DNA of 64,000 bases, from positions 1-64,000 of the forward strand of contig JAQMWT010000447.1 of assembly GCA_029834535.1 (NCBI GenBank), read 5' to 3'. The stretch is from Chrysophaeum taylorii. Its lineage: Eukaryota > Sar > Pelagophyceae > Pelagomonadales > Pelagomonadaceae. The position numbers and the translations under genes are program-made. The notes under the pieces were generated by a model. It saw nothing but the letters and a program-made list of their open reading frames with translations, was not told the DNA's origin and did no database searches. Shown piece after piece: positions 9,571-18,964 of the stretch. How positions within the stretch are numbered: position 1 is the first letter of the stretch; every line of letters begins with the position of its first letter.

Positions 9571-12554
9571 TTAGAGGGCAGGGACCTCGTTGACGATTTG
9601 CATGCCGCCGCCCTCGAGCATAGAGGACTGGACACCCCCTAGAAGAAGAAAAAGAAGAAAGAAAAGGTGAGAGGGAAAGGGAAATACGGGGACTCACATG
9701 CTTCGGGGAGGGCCCAGAAGCCCTCGCCGTCGGGCGCTTGCTTTATCAAGTCATCGAAGAGGCCGTCGTCTTCGAGTTCTTGGATTTTCTCGAAGGGTCC
9801 GCGATAGTCGGCGCCAAAGGTGAGAGCCGGGAGCTCGACTTCTTTGTCGCCGCATATCAAGTTGAGCTCGATCTTGCGTTCTGGCGAGACGTCGACGTAG
9901 ACCATCTCGTAGCGCTTTTTCTTCGCGGCGAGGAGCTGGAGGAGGCGGCGCTCGTTGGTTTCCATCGCGAGCGTGGATTTGGTCGAGCTAGACCAGACGA
10001 CCAAGTAGGAGGGTTCCATCTTGGCGCGGTCGACGCCGTGGACGTTCGCGCCGGCGACCTGCGTGTCGCGGAGGCCGAGCATGGCGAGGCGATACTCGAC
10101 GGCTTCGCCGACGACGTCCTCGGGGACGTCGTCGTCGTCGTCGTCGGATGCTATTTTCTGGAAGTGCCTGTGGCGGTCCCTGTACTCGCCGACGCCGATG
10201 ATGACCTTGAGGTTGGACATGACGGCCTCGTTGAAACCGGCGTCGTGCCCCGTGAGAAAGGGCCCCGTCCAGTCGCTCTTGACGATCGCCTTGGAGAGGG
10301 CGAAGAGGCACTGGACGACAAGATTCAGGTCTCGCATCTCGAAAAGGTCGGTCGTTTCGAAGGTATCGCGGGAGAGCACGCCGAGGCGCTTGACGGCTTT
10401 GAGAAACGCGGATATGTTGTCCATCTGGCCGAAGGCCTTGGCGCCTCGGTAGATTTTCGCCACGGAACCGGGTTTGATTTCGTTCACGAGCCTGCAGAGG
10501 AGGACCCCGTCCTTGAGCTCGTCGGCGAAGGGCTTGCGAAAGACGTGGCCCGTCACTTGCTCTATCCAGTGTTGCGCGAGCGCCTCGGCGATAGGGTCGT
10601 ACTTGGCGGCCGCCTTGGCGGCGAGCTCCTTGTCGAGCGCCGAGGACCCGCGGCCGCCGCCCGCCTTGAAGTAGCTCTCGTCGGTGGTCCCCGCTTTGAG
10701 GCACGACGCCGGGACGAGCCCCTGCTCGCCGCCCTTTTGCACGAGGACCCAGCCCTCGTTCTCCTCGGCGAAGCACCAGCCGCCGCGCGCGAGCTTGACG
10801 TTGACGACGTCGCCGATGAACACCGTCAGTTCGTCCGCGTCGTTCGCGTCGTGCTCGGCCACGACGGTCGCGTAGCCGTCCGAAGTAATCGAGGTGGCCC
10901 CGTCCTGGTTCTGGCTCGCGGCGGCCGTCTGGTGGGTCGGGACGTAGGTCGGGTCGACGTCGACCGTCGTCGGTTTGCGCGAGAACATGGACGGCAGGGC
11001 CCTGTTTCCCTTGGAGTTGCGGCGGCCGCGGTCGCGGTCGGCGGTCTCCGACTCTTTCCGGAGCGCGTTCAGACAAAACAGCACCTGCTGGGGCCCCTTG
11101 CGGTCGTAGAGGTCCAGGCTCTCGAAAAGGGAGCTCGGCTCGACCCCGAACTCGTCCCTGCACGCCGTCAGGAAGTGCGAGATGTTTTCCATCTGCTTGA
11201 AGGGGAGCTTCGTGTTGCGGTGCACCTTGCGGATGACCCCCGGCTTGAGGGCGTTCGCGAGCTCGCAGAGCACGGTGCCGTCGCGGAGCCACGCCCAGAG
11301 GTCCCGGCACTCGGGCGGCCGCTTGGCTCCGATCGTCGACGCGATCCACTTTTCCGCCTCGCGCTCGCCCCACGCCCACGCCTGATCGGTGCTCCGCGTC
11401 GGCGTCATCAAGCTCCGCCGCCACCGGCTTTGCTTCGTCAGCGACATCGACCGCACCAGGCTCGACGCGCGTCCCGACGACGACGACGACGAATCCGGCG
11501 ACGAGGGCCGCTCGCGCCCAACCGCCGCGCCCTCCTTGGTCGTCACTTGCGTCGGCGCGAATCTCGGCTTCGACAGCGACTTCGACCGCGCCAGGCTCGA
11601 CGCGCGTCCCGACGACGAATCCGGCGACGAGGGCCGCTCGCGCCCAACCGCCGCGCCCTCCTTGGTCGTCACTTGCGTCGTCGCGAATCTTTGCTTCGAC
11701 AGCGACATCGACCGCACCAGGCTCGACGCGCGCGACGAATCGAGCGACGACGGCCGCTCGCGCGCCGGCGCCGCGCCCTCCTTGGTCGCTTGCGTCGCTT
11801 GCGTCGTCGCGAATCTTTGCTTCGACAGCGACATCGACCGCACCAGGCTCGACGCGCGCGACGCATCGGGCGACGACGGCCGCTCGCGCGCCGGCGCCGC
11901 GCCCTCCTTGGTCGCTTGCGTCGCGACCGTGTGTCGCACCGACGACACGTACCCCGCCGTCGCCAGCATGCTCAGCATCCCGTTCTTTTCGGTGTTCACG
12001 CGGTACTTCCGCGGCCCCGGTGCTGCTGCTGCCTCGGTGGCGGCGGCACCACCAGGAGCACCCGCCCTCGAGAGCGCGGGCGCGGGCGCGGGCGGGACGG
12101 ACGTCGCGCCGTCCTCCGCGTCGGCCCCGATCGAGCTGCTCGACTGCTCCTTCCGGTCCATGTATATCTCCATGATCTGCTTCCGGCGCTCGACCGACCG
12201 ACTCCGTCGCGTCTCCTCGCGCGCGCCGTTCTGAGCCTCGACCAGCACGCGCTCCCACTTCTCGCGCGCCCCCGCGTCCGGCGCCCGCAGCTTTATCGAG
12301 CCCTCGAGGACCTTGAGGTTGAATATCGAGGCCGTGTCGTTGGCGTCCGGACCGCACACCTCCACCTTCACCACGTCGATCGACGCGAGGACCGGCCTAT
12401 CGGGGTCGTTGTCCGCGAAGCACAGCAGGTGGTGCCCGCGCAAAGCGAAGTACCGCCGTTTCCACGTCCCGTTTTTCAGCTTGCCCTTCTTCTCCAAGTA
12501 CCCCGCGTGCGTGTCGGGCAGCCCCGCGGCCACCCGAGACCCCTCGGTGCTCAT
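9571..12554 (-). CDS. PH - CH - SH3 - CH - SH3BGR/thioredoxin-like multidomain cytoskeletal scaffold
   Basis: A large protein (about 974 residues after splicing). Domains in order: PH (about residues 17-110, GYLEKKGKLKNGTWKRRYFA); a Ser/Arg-rich region with four near-repeats of RERPSSPD..RASSL.RS.SL (about 205-370); calponin homology 1 (about 390-505, ending in LYDRKGPQQVLFCLNAL); SH3 (about 558-620, YATVVAEHDANDADELTVF); calponin homology 2 (about 640-760); a linker; and an SH3BGR/thioredoxin-like domain (about 850-935, KKKRYEMVYVDVSPE...LPALTFG). PH and CH domains suggest actin linked to phosphoinositide membranes. A 59 bp intron at 9639-9697 (GTGAGT...TTCTTCTAG) joins GAAGCAT to GGGGTG, giving an in-frame tail MQIVNEVPAL and a TAA at 9571. 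Without splicing the frame runs into a low-complexity FFFFFF end. Confidence 0.85.
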
Positions 12555-12755
12555 TTTTTTTTCTCGCCCACCGACAGTAACACCCCCCCCGCGAGAGCGC
12601 GGCCCATACGCTACTGTACAAAGTATCTAAGGCGTCATCAGTTTCCCGAACCAACAGTTACTCGTCTCCTGGAAACCCCGGACACACGACGACGACCCAA
12701 CAAAACGAACGAGAGAGAACTACTACTCCTCCTCCTCCTATGACCCTACTACTAC

Positions 12756-13934
12756 CTACTCTGATGATGATGATGCGGACGATGATGATGATTCGAGCCA
12801 GAGCGAAAGGAGGCGCCGCGGCCGCGAGGCGGTCGGGAGGACCTCGTGCCAGGTCGTGCGCGCCTCGAAGACGACGACCCGGCCCAGGCGCGGGGCGATG
12901 TCGAGGGCGCCGCCCTCGATGTGGGGCCCATGGATCCGCAGAACGCCGCCGCTGGGGTCTTTCCAGTCGAGGTCGGTGAGGTAGAGGAGCACCGTCAGCT
13001 CGCGCCCAGGCCCGTAGGCATCCTTGTGCATCGCGTAGCCCGCGCCCGGAGGATACCAGGCGACCATCGCGGGGACGCGAGTCGGGTCCTCGACCGCGCG
13101 TCCGGCGGCCGCGCCTCTCGCGACACTCCGGAGCAAGCGGAGCGCCGCCCGGAGGGCAGGTCCGCAAGCCGCGTCGTTATGGATGGCCTGCGCGAACTGG
13201 TCCAGCGCGCAGCGGTGGGCGTCGGCGCGCAGCACGGCCGCGGCCTTTCGATCGTCGATTTCCGTCGCGGCCGCGCGCCACGTCTCGTCGTCGAGGTCAG
13301 AGCGCACGTCGGCCATCGCGACGCCGCCGCTCCAAGGCGTCGTCGGTCTTGCCGGCACGGCGGATATTGGCGCCCGCAGCGAGGCGCGTGCCTGTTCGAC
13401 GAAGGCCTTTCGCCGCGCGACGAGGCGCCGGTCTCGCGACGCCAGGATGCCGCGACGCGCGCACCTCTCCCGAAACGCCTCCCCCAAGGCCAGCGCAGCC
13501 GCTGCGTGGGCCTCGACCTCGTCGCCGCACAACGGCAGCGTTTCCTCGAGCCGCGCGAGGTCGGTGGCGCGCGACGGCGGCCCTCGGACCTCCTCCGGCG
13601 ACTCGGCCAAAGCCTCGTCGGCGCCGAAGAAGAGAGCGACCTTTGCGTCTTCGATCGCGAGCGCGGGACTGCTCTGCGCCCGGGCGCGCACCTGTAGGGC
13701 CGCGGCGCGCAGGGCGTCGGGGTGGCGCCCGCGGGGGGGCTCGAAGCTCCAGGGGCAGTCGACGATCCGGGGCACGGCCGCACCGAGCTCCGCGATCTGC
13801 GCCTGCCCGCGCCAGGCCACCGCGCTCTTCCACCCCGAAGACCGGCACAGCGCCTCGGTGCAGAGGGCGACGGCTTCCTCGCGACGCCCCGCTTCCAAGC
13901 ACGCTTTCGCGCGCTCGACGAGCACGGCGGCCAT
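12756..13934 (-). CDS. 2-oxoglutarate/Fe(II) dioxygenase, prolyl-4-hydroxylase-like
   Basis: About 392 residues. The N-terminus (MAAVLVERAKACLEAGRREEAVALC) has a TPR-like helix pair. The C-terminal catalytic domain has the iron ligands HKD in GYAMHKDAYGPG and the distal His in WHEVLPTASRPRRLLSLW, with the 2OG-binding Arg just after. ELTVLLYLTDLDWKDPSGG matches the P4Hc jelly-roll. The family hydroxylates proline or related residues, often of secreted or cell-wall proteins; the substrate is unknown. The open frame begins upstream at 14015, but the ATG at 13934 starts the helical domain cleanly. The tail is poly-Ser. A perfect CRE palindrome lies 45 bp upstream of this start. Confidence 0.75.
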   Translation of the reverse strand: MAAVLVERAKACLEAGRREEAVALCTEALCRSSGWKSAVAWRGQAQIAELGAAVPRIVDCPWSFEPPRGRHPDALRAAALQVRARAQSSPALAIEDAKVALFFGADEALAESPEEVRGPPSRATDLARLEETLPLCGDEVEAHAAAALALGEAFRERCARRGILASRDRRLVARRKAFVEQARASLRAPISAVPARPTTPWSGGVAMADVRSDLDDETWRAAATEIDDRKAAAVLRADAHRCALDQFAQAIHNDAACGPALRAALRLLRSVARGAAAGRAVEDPTRVPAMVAWYPPGAGYAMHKDAYGPGRELTVLLYLTDLDWKDPSGGVLRIHGPHIEGGALDIAPRLGRVVVFEARTTWHEVLPTASRPRRLLSLWLESSSSSASSSSE

Positions 13935-13978
13935 GTCGAGACTACCACACCTCCTAGTGTATAGGGTCCGAGAATGGA

Positions 13979-13986
13979 TGACGTCA
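13979..13986. promoter_or_regulatory. CRE/bZIP palindrome TGACGTCA
   Basis: ATGACGTCAT is centred 45-52 bp upstream of the dioxygenase ATG at 13934 and lies between it and the end of the sulfotransferase gene. bZIP factors bind this palindrome in eukaryotes, and in diatoms TGACGT elements mediate CO2/cAMP responses. The role here is inferred from position. Confidence 0.4.
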
Positions 13987-14091
13987 TTCACAGTATCCCC
14001 TAACACTCCCCCCAAACCTCAAATCTTATAATCTAAACAATATGGTTTCTGGGACAATTCATTATTAGGGCAAGCAGCAGCAGCAGCAAGA

Positions 14092-15498
14092 TCAGGCAGG
14101 CAGGTAGATCTCTTCGATGACCTCGGGCGAGACGATGTCGTCGTCGTCTTCCTCATCCGGCTCCTCGTCGACGCGGTGGCGCCGATGCGACGAGCGCCGG
14201 GTCCCCCGAGTAGTAGTAGTAGTAGTAGTAGACGACGACGACGACGACATTGATGGCGGCGGCCTGGCGGGTTTGTTGTGGCGCTTCGCTCGCTGCTCGA
14301 GATTCGGGGTAGCTTTGACGACGCGACGTCGCTGGAGGTGGCCCGAGTCGGCAGGAGTTGGAGGGTGGCGGGGGGCATTCTTCATGCCCACGGTGGGGTC
14401 GCGATGGCTGCGCATGAGCCTCCCGTCGAAGTCGGTTGCGACCGGCCAGCTACAGGTGCTCGGCGGGGGCGTGTCGTTGCGCGGCACGAGAGGCGGCCGC
14501 AATCGCTTGAACTCGAGGACGGGCCGCGCGCAGCGCGAGGAGTTGAGGGGCTCGAGGGAATGGAGAGAGTAGCAGTATCGGCCGAGGCGGTGGTCGATAT
14601 CGTCGGCCTGGCGGTCGTCCGCAGCGCTCCACCAGAGGCGTCGGCCGGCCGTCGGTTCGAGGATATGGACGAGCCCCCTGCGGTCGACCGAGTCGCGGTG
14701 GAGGCCAAGGCGGCGACGGCGGTTTGGGGAGACGTAGTCGAAGGTCGGGTCCTTGAGTCCGATGAGGTTGGCGACGAAGGCCAGGACGCCGTCGGGGTCC
14801 TTGCGGAGTCTCTCGTGTTGGAGGACGACGACCCTTTCGAGCCTGGATATGGTCTCCAGGGCGACGTCGTGGGCGTCGAGCCAGTACTCGAGGGTGCGGC
14901 GCTCTTCAGAAAAGTCGAAATCTGGCTTGGAGGTGCGCGAATACCGCGCGGCCATCGGATGCCGTAGCGAGTAGACGAAGGAGACCCGTTCGGCGCCAAA
15001 GATCTCGGAGAGCAACGGACCGCGGATCAAGTTTGGAATGTCCTTTTCGACCAAGTATCTCGTCGAGGGCTGGCAGCCGATGAAAAAGCGTCGCCAGTCC
15101 TTCCAGAGGGCGTCGCGCATTCTCTGTATTGTCTGGGGAGCGACGCGCCCCCAGTGAGCATACTCGACCCTCGCGCACTCCCCCGACGCGAACCACTGGC
15201 GCGCCTTGCAACGGTGGGGGCCGAGATGTCGCTCGAATGCCTTGGTCAAAAAGACCCCCTCGTTCTCGGGGGCGGCGCACCGTTTGTTGGCGCAATTGTC
15301 GAGGGTCAGCCGCAACTTGGGCACACTGAGTCCCACGGCCCAGGGCTGCGAGCTCAGGAGCTGGGCCATCACGGATGTTCCGGAAAAATGGTACCCGCCC
15401 ACAAAAACGAACGAAAAGTCCTGCCACGCCGAGTCCCAGTCGGCGTCGTCGGCGGCGGTTGCCACCACCAACACAAAAAAAGCGCGCACCCAGATCAT
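14092..15498 (-). CDS. Sulfotransferase-family protein with disordered C-terminus
   Basis: A 468-residue protein with an N-terminal signal (IWVRAFFVLVVATAA). The PAPS-loop-like FVGGYHFSGTSVMAQLLSS lies at residues 32-50 and the 3'-phosphate element FVYSLRHPMAARYSR at about 174-188, the layout of Golgi-type sulfotransferases. FEHRL/HLGPH and YLVEKDIPNLIRG text fits the sulfotransferase_3 group. The last 130 residues are Arg/Pro/Ser-rich with poly-Ser, poly-Thr and an acidic patch (DEEPDEEDDDDIV) and look disordered. It is the second sulfotransferase gene in 10 kb but is not a close copy of the first. Acceptor unknown. ATG at 15498. Confidence 0.75.
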   Translation of the reverse strand: MIWVRAFFVLVVATAADDADWDSAWQDFSFVFVGGYHFSGTSVMAQLLSSQPWAVGLSVPKLRLTLDNCANKRCAAPENEGVFLTKAFERHLGPHRCKARQWFASGECARVEYAHWGRVAPQTIQRMRDALWKDWRRFFIGCQPSTRYLVEKDIPNLIRGPLLSEIFGAERVSFVYSLRHPMAARYSRTSKPDFDFSEERRTLEYWLDAHDVALETISRLERVVVLQHERLRKDPDGVLAFVANLIGLKDPTFDYVSPNRRRRLGLHRDSVDRRGLVHILEPTAGRRLWWSAADDRQADDIDHRLGRYCYSLHSLEPLNSSRCARPVLEFKRLRPPLVPRNDTPPPSTCSWPVATDFDGRLMRSHRDPTVGMKNAPRHPPTPADSGHLQRRRVVKATPNLEQRAKRHNKPARPPPSMSSSSSSTTTTTTTRGTRRSSHRRHRVDEEPDEEDDDDIVSPEVIEEIYLPA

Positions 15499-15617
15499 CC
15501 TTCAGCCTCTTCTTCGGAGGATTCTTTCCCCTCGGCTTTAGCTTTTTTGCGCGCACTTTCCCGAGCATTTCCGGGTTTCCAACGGATATCATTTTACCGG
15601 AGGGCCGTCCTAACTAC

Positions 15618-16349
15618 TAATCGACAGATGTTTGTCTGTCTGTCTGTTTGTTTGTCTGTCTGTCTGTCTGTTTGTCCCTCGATTTAGGGTAAGGATCAGG
15701 TAGGCGCGAGAGTAAGGATCAGGTAGGCGCGAGAGCCAGACAGTGATCCTCCAAGCCGTCTACGGCGACCTCGCAGACTATTTCCACGACCCGCGGCGGC
15801 TCTTTCAGCGCGCCATTCTCACGCCCCGTCGAAACGATGTTGTCGATGCTGACAACGCGCGCATGACCGCGGCCTTTTTTTCCCGAAGACGAGGCGTCGG
15901 AGTTCTTTTCGGCCGACTAGGTTGGGTCGGAAGCCGACGCCTCGCTCTTTACAGTCGAGTTTTCAACTCCCTGACAACCAACGGCATGCTGACTTTGATC
16001 GCCCCTCCCGGCGTCTACACGCGCACTGTAGGTGAACTTACTGGGACCAGGTGAACTTACCGGGGTTTGAGATTGGGATAGGTGAATATAGTGACCAGGT
16101 GAACTTACTGGGACCAGGTGAACTTACTGGGGGTTTTAGAGTAAAGGGTTTTTAGAGTAAACTCAAAGGTTGGCGGCGCGTGCGGATCAAAGCAGCTTAG
16201 ATTGGCGGAGGCGAGAGCGACGAGCTCAAAGGAGTTGGTGTGAGCTAGGTGAACTTACTGACCAGGTGAACTTATATGAAACTTACTGGGACCAGGTGAA
16301 CTTACTGGGGTTAGAGATTGGGAGTAGGTGAACTTACTGGCCTGCACTT
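15618..16349 (+). mobile_element. Helitron-like repeat, copy 1 (internally deleted)
   Basis: This matches a second copy at 44626-45546 from the 5' end AATCGACAGATGTTTGTCTG to the 3' end CTGGCCTG[C/T]ACTTG. It begins with a (TGTC/TGTT)n tract, then has a partial helicase reading frame (RAILTPRRNDVVDADNARM, NSLTTNGMLTL) and ends in tandem AGGTGAACTTACTGGGACC motifs (about eight, some degenerate). Compared with copy 2 it lacks roughly 300 bp of helicase C-terminal sequence, between CTGACTTTGA and CCCCTCCCGGCG. The helicase text fits the Pif1-like end of Helitron RepHel proteins. Its 3' end lies 70 bp upstream of the pirin ATG at 16420. Confidence 0.7.
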
Positions 16350-16419
16350 GTTTGATTCTAATTTGCTCTGGAACGCGCGCGGCGCGGTCGTGAGAACGCG
16401 TTTTCTTCTTTTCTTCTGG

Positions 16420-17346
16420 ATGAGGAAGAAGTGGTGTTGTTGTGCTTTGACGACGACGACCGCCGCCACCAGCGCCTTGATGATGATGGAGTGCAGGCCG
16501 AAGAGCGTGAAGGAGGTGTTCCCGGCGCAGCGGCCTCACTGGGTGGGCGATGGATTCCACGTGTTCCCCGTGTTTGGGCGCAAGGCGTTCACGAACGAGA
16601 TCTCGCCATTGTTGATGTTCGACTACGCGCCCCCGAAAAAATTTCCGGCGACCAAGGCGCAGCTTGGCGTCGGGCAGCATCCGCACCGCGGCCAGGAGAC
16701 GGTGACGCTCGCGTTGCAGGGGGAAATAGAGCACGCGGACTCGGCCGGGCACCGCGACGTGATCGGCCGAGGCGACGTGCAGTGGATGACGGCGGCGCGG
16801 GGCGTGATTCACGAGGAGTTTCACTCGCGGTCCTTTGCGGCGCGCGGCGGCGTCATGGAGATGTGCCAACTCTGGGTGAATCTCCCAAAGGCCTCGAAGA
16901 TGAGTCCGCCGCGATATCAGCCGATTCTCGACTCTCAGATTCCGCGCGTCGAGTTCGATGGGGGCTACGTCCGCGTCATCGCGGGCTCCCACAACCAAGT
17001 CGAGGGCCCCGCGATGACCTATTCGCCCGTGGATCTCTTTCACGTCGTCGTTGTTGGTGATAGGGAGGTGAAGGTTAGGCTCGATTCGCCCGAGAAGCAC
17101 AACGCGCTGTTGTTTGTCGCGAGGGGAACGCTCACGGTCGGCGACAACACCATCGGGGAGTCGCAGGTTGCGTTGATGCGTCGCGACGGAAACGCGATCG
17201 AGTTCGCGTGCAGCCCCAAAGCCCAGATCATTCTGATGGGGGGCCTGCCTCTCGACGAGCCCATCGCTGCCCGCGGCCCCTTCGTCATGAACACCAAGGA
17301 CGAGCTCATCCAGGCGAACGACGATTTCTACGCCGGCCGCTTTTAG
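16420..17346 (+). CDS. Pirin-family cupin protein
   Basis: About 308 residues. After a short variable N-terminus the pirin core starts at SVKEVFPAQRPHWVGDGFHV. The metal-binding cupin motif is in GVGQHPHRGQETVTLALQGEIEH, with HxH and a later E, followed by GDVQWMTAARGVIHEEFH and MCQLWVNLPKASKM, all hallmark pirin blocks. Pirins are iron-binding; some have quercetinase activity and some act as nuclear cofactors, so the role is open. ATGs at 16420 and 16480 are both possible; the frame upstream of 16420 has no ATG and runs into the Helitron-like repeat. The convergent gene ends only 36 bp downstream. Confidence 0.88.
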   Translation: MRKKWCCCALTTTTAATSALMMMECRPKSVKEVFPAQRPHWVGDGFHVFPVFGRKAFTNEISPLLMFDYAPPKKFPATKAQLGVGQHPHRGQETVTLALQGEIEHADSAGHRDVIGRGDVQWMTAARGVIHEEFHSRSFAARGGVMEMCQLWVNLPKASKMSPPRYQPILDSQIPRVEFDGGYVRVIAGSHNQVEGPAMTYSPVDLFHVVVVGDREVKVRLDSPEKHNALLFVARGTLTVGDNTIGESQVALMRRDGNAIEFACSPKAQIILMGGLPLDEPIAARGPFVMNTKDELIQANDDFYAGRF

Positions 17347-17382
17347 TAGTAGTAGTAGTAGCATTGTACTAGGTTTTTTTTG

Positions 17383-18768
17383 TTACATAAAAGTGCGCAT
17401 CTCGGTGTGGTCGAGCCCTAATCGAGCCAGGTACGCGGAAAACGAGAGATTCTTCCCGAGGCCGTTGACGAAACCGACGCGAAACCGGCGGCGCGAGTAT
17501 TCGTCGTCGTCGACCAGCGCCGCAATGTACCCCCCCGGGCTGCTGGTGCTACGCGCGGTATCGTCGGGGGGCGCCATCACCGACTCGAGATAATAATAAG
17601 TAGAAGAAGAATTTTGGACGACGACGGTGTAATCAACCGTCAACCGGAGCGCGTCGTCGCGCGAGACGCTCTCGTGCTCGAGGACCGCAAAAAAATCCTT
17701 GTAATCGCGGTTTTCTGTGCAAAAGCGAAAGTTAGGGCACCGCGTAATCCGGTCCGCGCACGTGACTTGGAGACCGGGTCTAAACAAGGGATTCTCTTTA
17801 GTGACGAGGGCCTGGGCATCGCGGTACTCGGTGCGGTAAATTTCGTCCTGATACTCCATACACCCGTAGGCATCGGCCAACCGCAAGACCGCGTGCCAGA
17901 GACTGTATTGGTCCTTGAACCCACACCTCGTCGTCATCCACGTGGCCAGGAATCTGCGAGCCAACGGACCATTTCTCATATAAAAGCTCGAGCTCTTGAC
18001 GCGCCAGAAGCTTTCGTGCGTCCGCACCCCGAAGAGGACGTCGACCTCATTTTCTGCGTGAACCCGTCGATAAATCGTCGCTTTTGGAACGGTCGCCAAG
18101 GCGTCCAAGTCGGCGTAGACGACGCCTCGGACTCCGGCCTCGTTCAACAACGCAAACACAGCGAGGATCTTGATATGATGATTCGACACCAAGACGTTCG
18201 CCGAGCCGAGGTAAAGGCTCGTATCGTGCTTGAGGTGCCCGAGTTCTCCTTTTGGAAACTCGGGAGATTTTACGCACTCTTCGCTTACCGTTCCGGAAAT
18301 TTGTGTCGGGAGCTCGCCGACCCACAAAGCGAGCCGGAGATGGCTGCGGCGAGCCCACACCGCGCTCGACACGAAGTACGGCCAGTACCGAAAGAGGTAT
18401 TCGAACGAGTTGACCGTCTTGACCAGAGCCAGCTCGTGGTGCTGCGAGCCCTCGTGCGAGCACAGCAACTGCGGCGGGACCAGCCTCCGGCTGTTGTTCG
18501 CGTTGTGGGGCTGGACCACGATTGTTGTGTCGTTCAGCCGGACCTCGAGCGCAGGTCCGCCGTCCGATTCGTCGTCGTCGTCGTCGTCCTCGGTGAGGCC
18601 CCCGCGAAACCGAAACGTGCACCTCGTCTCGACGGTGCGCGCGCTGCTCATCCACCCGCACACGTCCGACGCCCCGACAGCCCACCGACACACCTCCTCC
18701 GCTTTTCCGGCGTTGCTGCGTTTGCACGACGACGCAAGGTAGAAGATGATGATGAGGAGAAACGACAT
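17383..18768 (-). CDS. Putative secretory glycosyltransferase (nucleotide-diphospho-sugar transferase fold)
   Basis: A 461-residue protein with a signal peptide (FLLIIIFYLASS) and a DDDDDDES acidic patch near residue 62. The middle carries AGVRGVVYADLDALATVPK, a DxD motif after a beta-strand as in GT-A fold enzymes, and FYMRNGPLARRFLATWM followed by FKDQYSLWHAVL, resembling the GT34/GT77 late motifs. Donor and acceptor sugars cannot be inferred. Cysteines are frequent after residue 330, as in secreted domains. I am moderately sure of the fold and not of the exact family. The gene is convergent with pirin across 36 bp. Confidence 0.6.
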   Translation of the reverse strand: MSFLLIIIFYLASSCKRSNAGKAEEVCRWAVGASDVCGWMSSARTVETRCTFRFRGGLTEDDDDDDESDGGPALEVRLNDTTIVVQPHNANNSRRLVPPQLLCSHEGSQHHELALVKTVNSFEYLFRYWPYFVSSAVWARRSHLRLALWVGELPTQISGTVSEECVKSPEFPKGELGHLKHDTSLYLGSANVLVSNHHIKILAVFALLNEAGVRGVVYADLDALATVPKATIYRRVHAENEVDVLFGVRTHESFWRVKSSSFYMRNGPLARRFLATWMTTRCGFKDQYSLWHAVLRLADAYGCMEYQDEIYRTEYRDAQALVTKENPLFRPGLQVTCADRITRCPNFRFCTENRDYKDFFAVLEHESVSRDDALRLTVDYTVVVQNSSSTYYYLESVMAPPDDTARSTSSPGGYIAALVDDDEYSRRRFRVGFVNGLGKNLSFSAYLARLGLDHTEMRTFM

Positions 18769-18918
18769 TTATTATTTCGCAGCACAAATTTTTTTGTGGT
18801 CACACCCTTCTTATTATTACCCTCATTCATTTTTTAATACTAGGAAGAGCCGTTGTTGAACTAACTACTGGCAGTTGGAAGTGATTTTCCATTTCTTTTG
18901 GAAGCAACAAGCACCAGC

Positions 18919-18933
18919 ATGCCACCACGGATA

Positions 18934-18964
<31 letters not shown>

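Noticed and set aside
9738-12743. 1001-residue plus-strand ORF opposite the CH/SH3 scaffold gene
   Set aside because: Arg-rich, low-complexity translation with no domain. The minus strand carries five recognisable domains.
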